Below are positions 8,706-11,020 of a DNA stretch of 11,020 bases, one piece after another. The DNA lies in assembly GCA_001931875.2 (NCBI GenBank), contig MSJH02000659.1, forward strand, positions 1 through 11,020. Reading direction: 5' to 3'. Below the pieces are notes generated by a model. It was not told where the DNA came from and did not search any database. It saw only the letters and a program-made list of their open reading frames with translations. The first letter of the stretch is position 1. Each line of letters opens with the position of its first letter. This DNA is from Byssochlamys sp. IMV 00236 (Eukaryota; Ascomycota; Eurotiomycetes; Eurotiales; Thermoascaceae). A program made the position numbers and the translations under genes.

Positions 8706-10270
8706 ATGAGTGCCACACTGACTATTCCTGAGAAATCTAGTCAAGAAATCAAGCTTGTCTACAAGTTTCTCCAGTCCAAGGTTGAGACCACAACTGGAAA
8801 GGACCTTTTGTTAGAGGTATAGTAGACTATATCATTAAAAGGGGAAAAAAAAAAAACAAATAATAACAATTAGGTCTCTGGAGAAAAAATTGACACACCT
8901 AATGCTATTGTCAAGTATCTTGTTGCTCAAGCCAATAAGCCTGAATTGCTTGGCAATAATAATGAAGAACAAGCTCAGGTATTGTTGCTTTCAATGACGC
9001 GTCAAAGAAGAATAACTAATTTTGAACCAGGTAGATGAATGGTTGTCATTTGCTACCCAAGGCTTGAGAAATGCTGGTAAAAAGGAAGTTGTTTCACATA
9101 TTGAGGTAAACAGCTGAAGATTAGGATCGTGATATATCACAAAATATACTTAGATATTATAGAAAAAATTCAATGAACACTTGAGTACACACACTTTCTT
9201 TGTTGGCAACCATTTGACTATTGTTGACGTTGTCATCTTTGGTATCCTCCACTCTTATACTGTAAATTCATTATCCTTTACTGCTTAATATGCTCATATT
9301 CTTCTTTTATAGAAAAACTTCAAGGCAACCACTTGTCCAAACACCTTGCGTTGGTTTGACCTTATTCAACACATGGTCATCAAGGCAAACAATTTGACTG
9401 AAGATTTTCCCTTGTTTGAAGTCAATTTGGATGATGTACCCGAGCCTGCTGCCCCTGTTGTAGCTGTAAGTTGTGATAACTGTGTGAGAGCAATGTTGTT
9501 TATGATATTACCTGTAGAAGAAGGATGATAAAAAGAAGGATGACAAGAAGAAGGATGATAAGAAGCAAGAGAAGAAGGACAACAAGAAGGATGAAAAGAA
9601 ACCTGCTGCTGAGGGCCAAAAGACTGAAGGCGGTGAAAAGCCCAAGAAAGAAAAGAAAAAGGCCGAAAAGAAGCCTGCTGGTAAGCTGCATTTTAGACAA
9701 GTCAACAGATAGCTTATGCTCACTTTAGCTCCTGCTCCTGCTGAAACCGATCAACCTGTTGTTTCTCGTATCGATATCCGTGTTGGTTACATTAAATCAT
9801 GCAAAAAGCACGAAGGCGCTGACTCACTTTATGTTGAAGAAATTGATGTTGGTGAAGAGGAGCCTCGTACGATTGTCTCCGGTCTTGTTCGATGGTATCC
9901 TATTGAACAAATGGAAAACCGATACGTACTTGTATTATGCAACTTGAAGCCTGCTAGCATGCGTGGAGTTAAGTCCTATGGTATGGTATTGTGTGCTAGT
10001 GCTGCTGATGGCTCTGCTGTTGAATTGCTGGGCCCTATTGATCCCTCCAAGGTGAAGCCAGGTGATAGAGTCTATGTTGAAGGACAAGAAGGAGAACCTG
10101 AGAAGGTATTGAACCCCAAGAAAAAGTACTGGGAAACTGTTCAACCTGAACTCAAAACAAATGATGAATGCATTGCTCTCTACGGTGACAAGCCTCTCTT
10201 GATTAAGACAGCATCTGGTGAAGCCATGCAATGTAAGGTTGCTAGTGTAAAGAACGGTGGTATCAAATAA
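8706..10270 (+). CDS. ARC1: Arc1/AIMP1-type tRNA-binding cofactor of aminoacyl-tRNA synthetases
   Basis: Arc1p binds tRNA and docks methionyl- and glutamyl-tRNA synthetases in the cytoplasm, raising their efficiency. Seven exons join in frame: 8706-8816, 8874-8978, 9031-9105, 9163-9261, 9313-9465, 9518-9680 and 9729-10270; introns are 57, 52, 57, 51, 52 and 48 nt. The product is 415 aa (yeast 376). Residues 1-181 resemble the GST-C-like synthetase-docking domain, including FVGNHLTIVDVVIFGILHSY. Residues 182-235 form a K/D/E-rich tRNA-binding linker of (KKDDK) units. Residues 247-415 are the OB-fold/EMAPII tRNA-binding domain, with SRIDIRVGYI, KHEGADSLYVEEIDVGE, RTIVSGLV, CNLKPASMRGVKSYGMVLCA and ECIALYGDKPL. 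The ATG at 8706 follows AAAAA; the in-frame ATG at 8631 lies upstream of the TATA box and is rejected. AIMP1 or a MetRS C-terminal appendix share the last domain, but the GST-like front and stand-alone length favour Arc1. Confidence 0.94.
9518..9604 (+). repeat. Imperfect 15-bp coding repeat in ARC1 linker
   Basis: Three near-identical 15-bp units encoding KKDDK are followed by degenerate 12-bp units (KQEK, KDNK, KDEK). They form the basic linker of ARC1 and lie in a single exon whose 5' boundary coincides with the first unit. Confidence 0.8.
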
Positions 10271-10330
10271 ACGGTGTCACTTGTATTATTATTTAAAAAT
10301 GCCAGTTCAGTCATTATCAGTACCACCACG

Positions 10331-10336
10331 AATAAA
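10331..10336 (+). terminator. Candidate poly(A) signal of ARC1
   Basis: AATAAA in CGAATAAATAGAC, 61 nt after the ARC1 stop codon, is the first canonical hexamer downstream of the gene. Confidence 0.6.
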
Positions 10337-10820
10337 TAGACATGAAGCTAGATCGTTTAAATAAGTTGCCTTTGAATCATATCGATTCATTGACTATTGA
10401 GTATTTCTATGTGTTTGAGAGAAGCAAGGACTTGTTTATTCATAAACATATCTTTCTCCTCGTTTTGCCACACATATACGCAGATAGTTGATTGGCTGTA
10501 AATCTTAAGCCGCGGCAAGAAAGATGGCCAAGAAAATAAAATTACTTGTTTTGTAGATAAAATTTGATCCGTGACCATTCGTCATCAAGCATATTTCATT
10601 GAAAAGAGTTTGTAATGCTCAGATTGATCATAAGCACAGCCTCCTTATGAATACTGTCTATTATGCTTGATAAAGAAACAAAGCTATGATGGTATTCAAG
10701 ACGATCACAGACCAATGATATATTTTACTGAAGACGATATCTAAACATGGTTAGTGACAATGCATTATATATATATAACTTACCTCCTTTCCTCCTGACA
10801 TTTTCAACAGCTTTACTCTA
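10337..10820. other. Intergenic region with short unassigned open frames
   Basis: A 49-codon plus-strand frame (10342-10491) starts MKLDRLNKLPLNHIDSLTI, and a 36-codon one (10634-10744) ends SYDGIQDDHRPMIYFTEDDI. Both look somewhat protein-like, but I cannot link them with a clear donor and acceptor, and the first starts just after the ARC1 poly(A) signal. An opposite-strand 63-codon frame (10387-10578) has no recognisable motif. I assign no gene. Confidence 0.35.
10584..10671. repeat. Nested inverted repeat
   Basis: A perfect 10-bp pair, ATCAAGCATA (10584-10593) and TATGCTTGAT (10662-10671), encloses a perfect 7-bp hairpin, TCATAAG/CTTATGA (10628-10634/10644-10650, 9-nt loop). The outer arms are separated by 68 nt. 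Confidence 0.5.
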
Positions 10821-10828
10821 TTTTACAT

Positions 10829-10867
10829 GGTTAAACTTCCGTGGAGCGGAGAAAGGTTAAACGTGGA
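10829..10867 (+). promoter_or_regulatory. Paired direct repeats upstream of a gene beyond the right edge
   Basis: GGTTAAAC occurs at 10829-10836 and again at 10855-10862, spaced 26 bp. Each copy is followed by GTGGA, after 4 nt in the first and directly in the second. ACATGGTTA also precedes the first copy and recurs at 10745-10753. A TAAATAAAGGG TATA-like element follows at about 10875-10885. The pattern suggests paired transcription-factor sites, but no factor can be named. Confidence 0.35.
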
Positions 10868-10919
10868 AATTGACTAAATAAAGGGGCACAACGAATGGAA
10901 GGAAAGACACACAGACACG

Positions 10920-11020
10920 AGTAGAAAAAAATAAAAATAAACAGTTTTTTCTTTTTTTTAGTCTTTTTTTCTTTTTTTTTTCCCTTCTTATTCTAACGCC
11001 TCTTATCCCCCCCTTTTTTT
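10920..11020 (+). promoter_or_regulatory. Pyrimidine-rich tract, probable promoter or leader of the next gene
   Basis: Long T and CT runs broken by short CCC stretches fill the right edge. The same arrangement (TATA-like element, then a CT-rich tract, then ATG) is seen before UGP1 and ARC1, so a plus-strand gene probably starts just outside the window. No start codon is visible inside it. Confidence 0.35.

Noticed and set aside
9500..9723. Minus-strand hydrophobic open frames opposite the ARC1 linker
   Set aside because: They are the antisense of lysine codons (AAG read as CTT and similar), which gives leucine/serine/phenylalanine runs. No independent evidence for a membrane protein.

Overview
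The window looks like nuclear DNA of an early-diverging filamentous fungus, most likely Mucoromycota. This is inference, not a database result. It rests on four genes each broken by tiny introns (45 to 59 nt, GT..AG, CTRAY-like branch sites), AT-rich intergenic DNA with long T and CT tracts, TATA boxes and AATAAA signals, and a Golgi pH regulator-type channel that baker's yeast lacks.

Layout. Positions 1-3159 are gene-poor: a GC-richer block at the left edge, then AT-rich DNA with short decayed-looking open frames, mostly on the minus strand, and a compact nested inverted-repeat structure at 2877-2980. Next come three minus-strand genes: UGP1 (UDP-glucose pyrophosphorylase, 6 exons, 507 aa), FYV7 (rRNA-processing factor, 3 exons, 161 aa) and a GPHR/GPR89-family membrane protein (7 exons, 477 aa, possibly an eighth 5' exon). 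GPHR and FYV7 are only 51 bp apart. A divergent promoter region with a (TA)12 tract separates GPHR from a plus-strand ARC1/AIMP1-type tRNA-binding cofactor (7 exons, 415 aa). The last 750 bp are intergenic, ending in what looks like the promoter of a gene beyond the right edge.

The genes are unrelated housekeeping functions: nucleotide-sugar supply for cell wall and glycogen, small-subunit ribosome assembly, Golgi ion and pH balance, and tRNA delivery to synthetases. I reconstructed all exon joins by hand. Reading frame closes across every junction, and protein lengths match the known families. I did not find a defence system, CRISPR array or intact mobile element. The points most worth a second look are the FYV7-GPHR overlap, a stop-free GPHR intron, a possible extra GPHR 5' exon, and the nested hairpin element downstream of UGP1.
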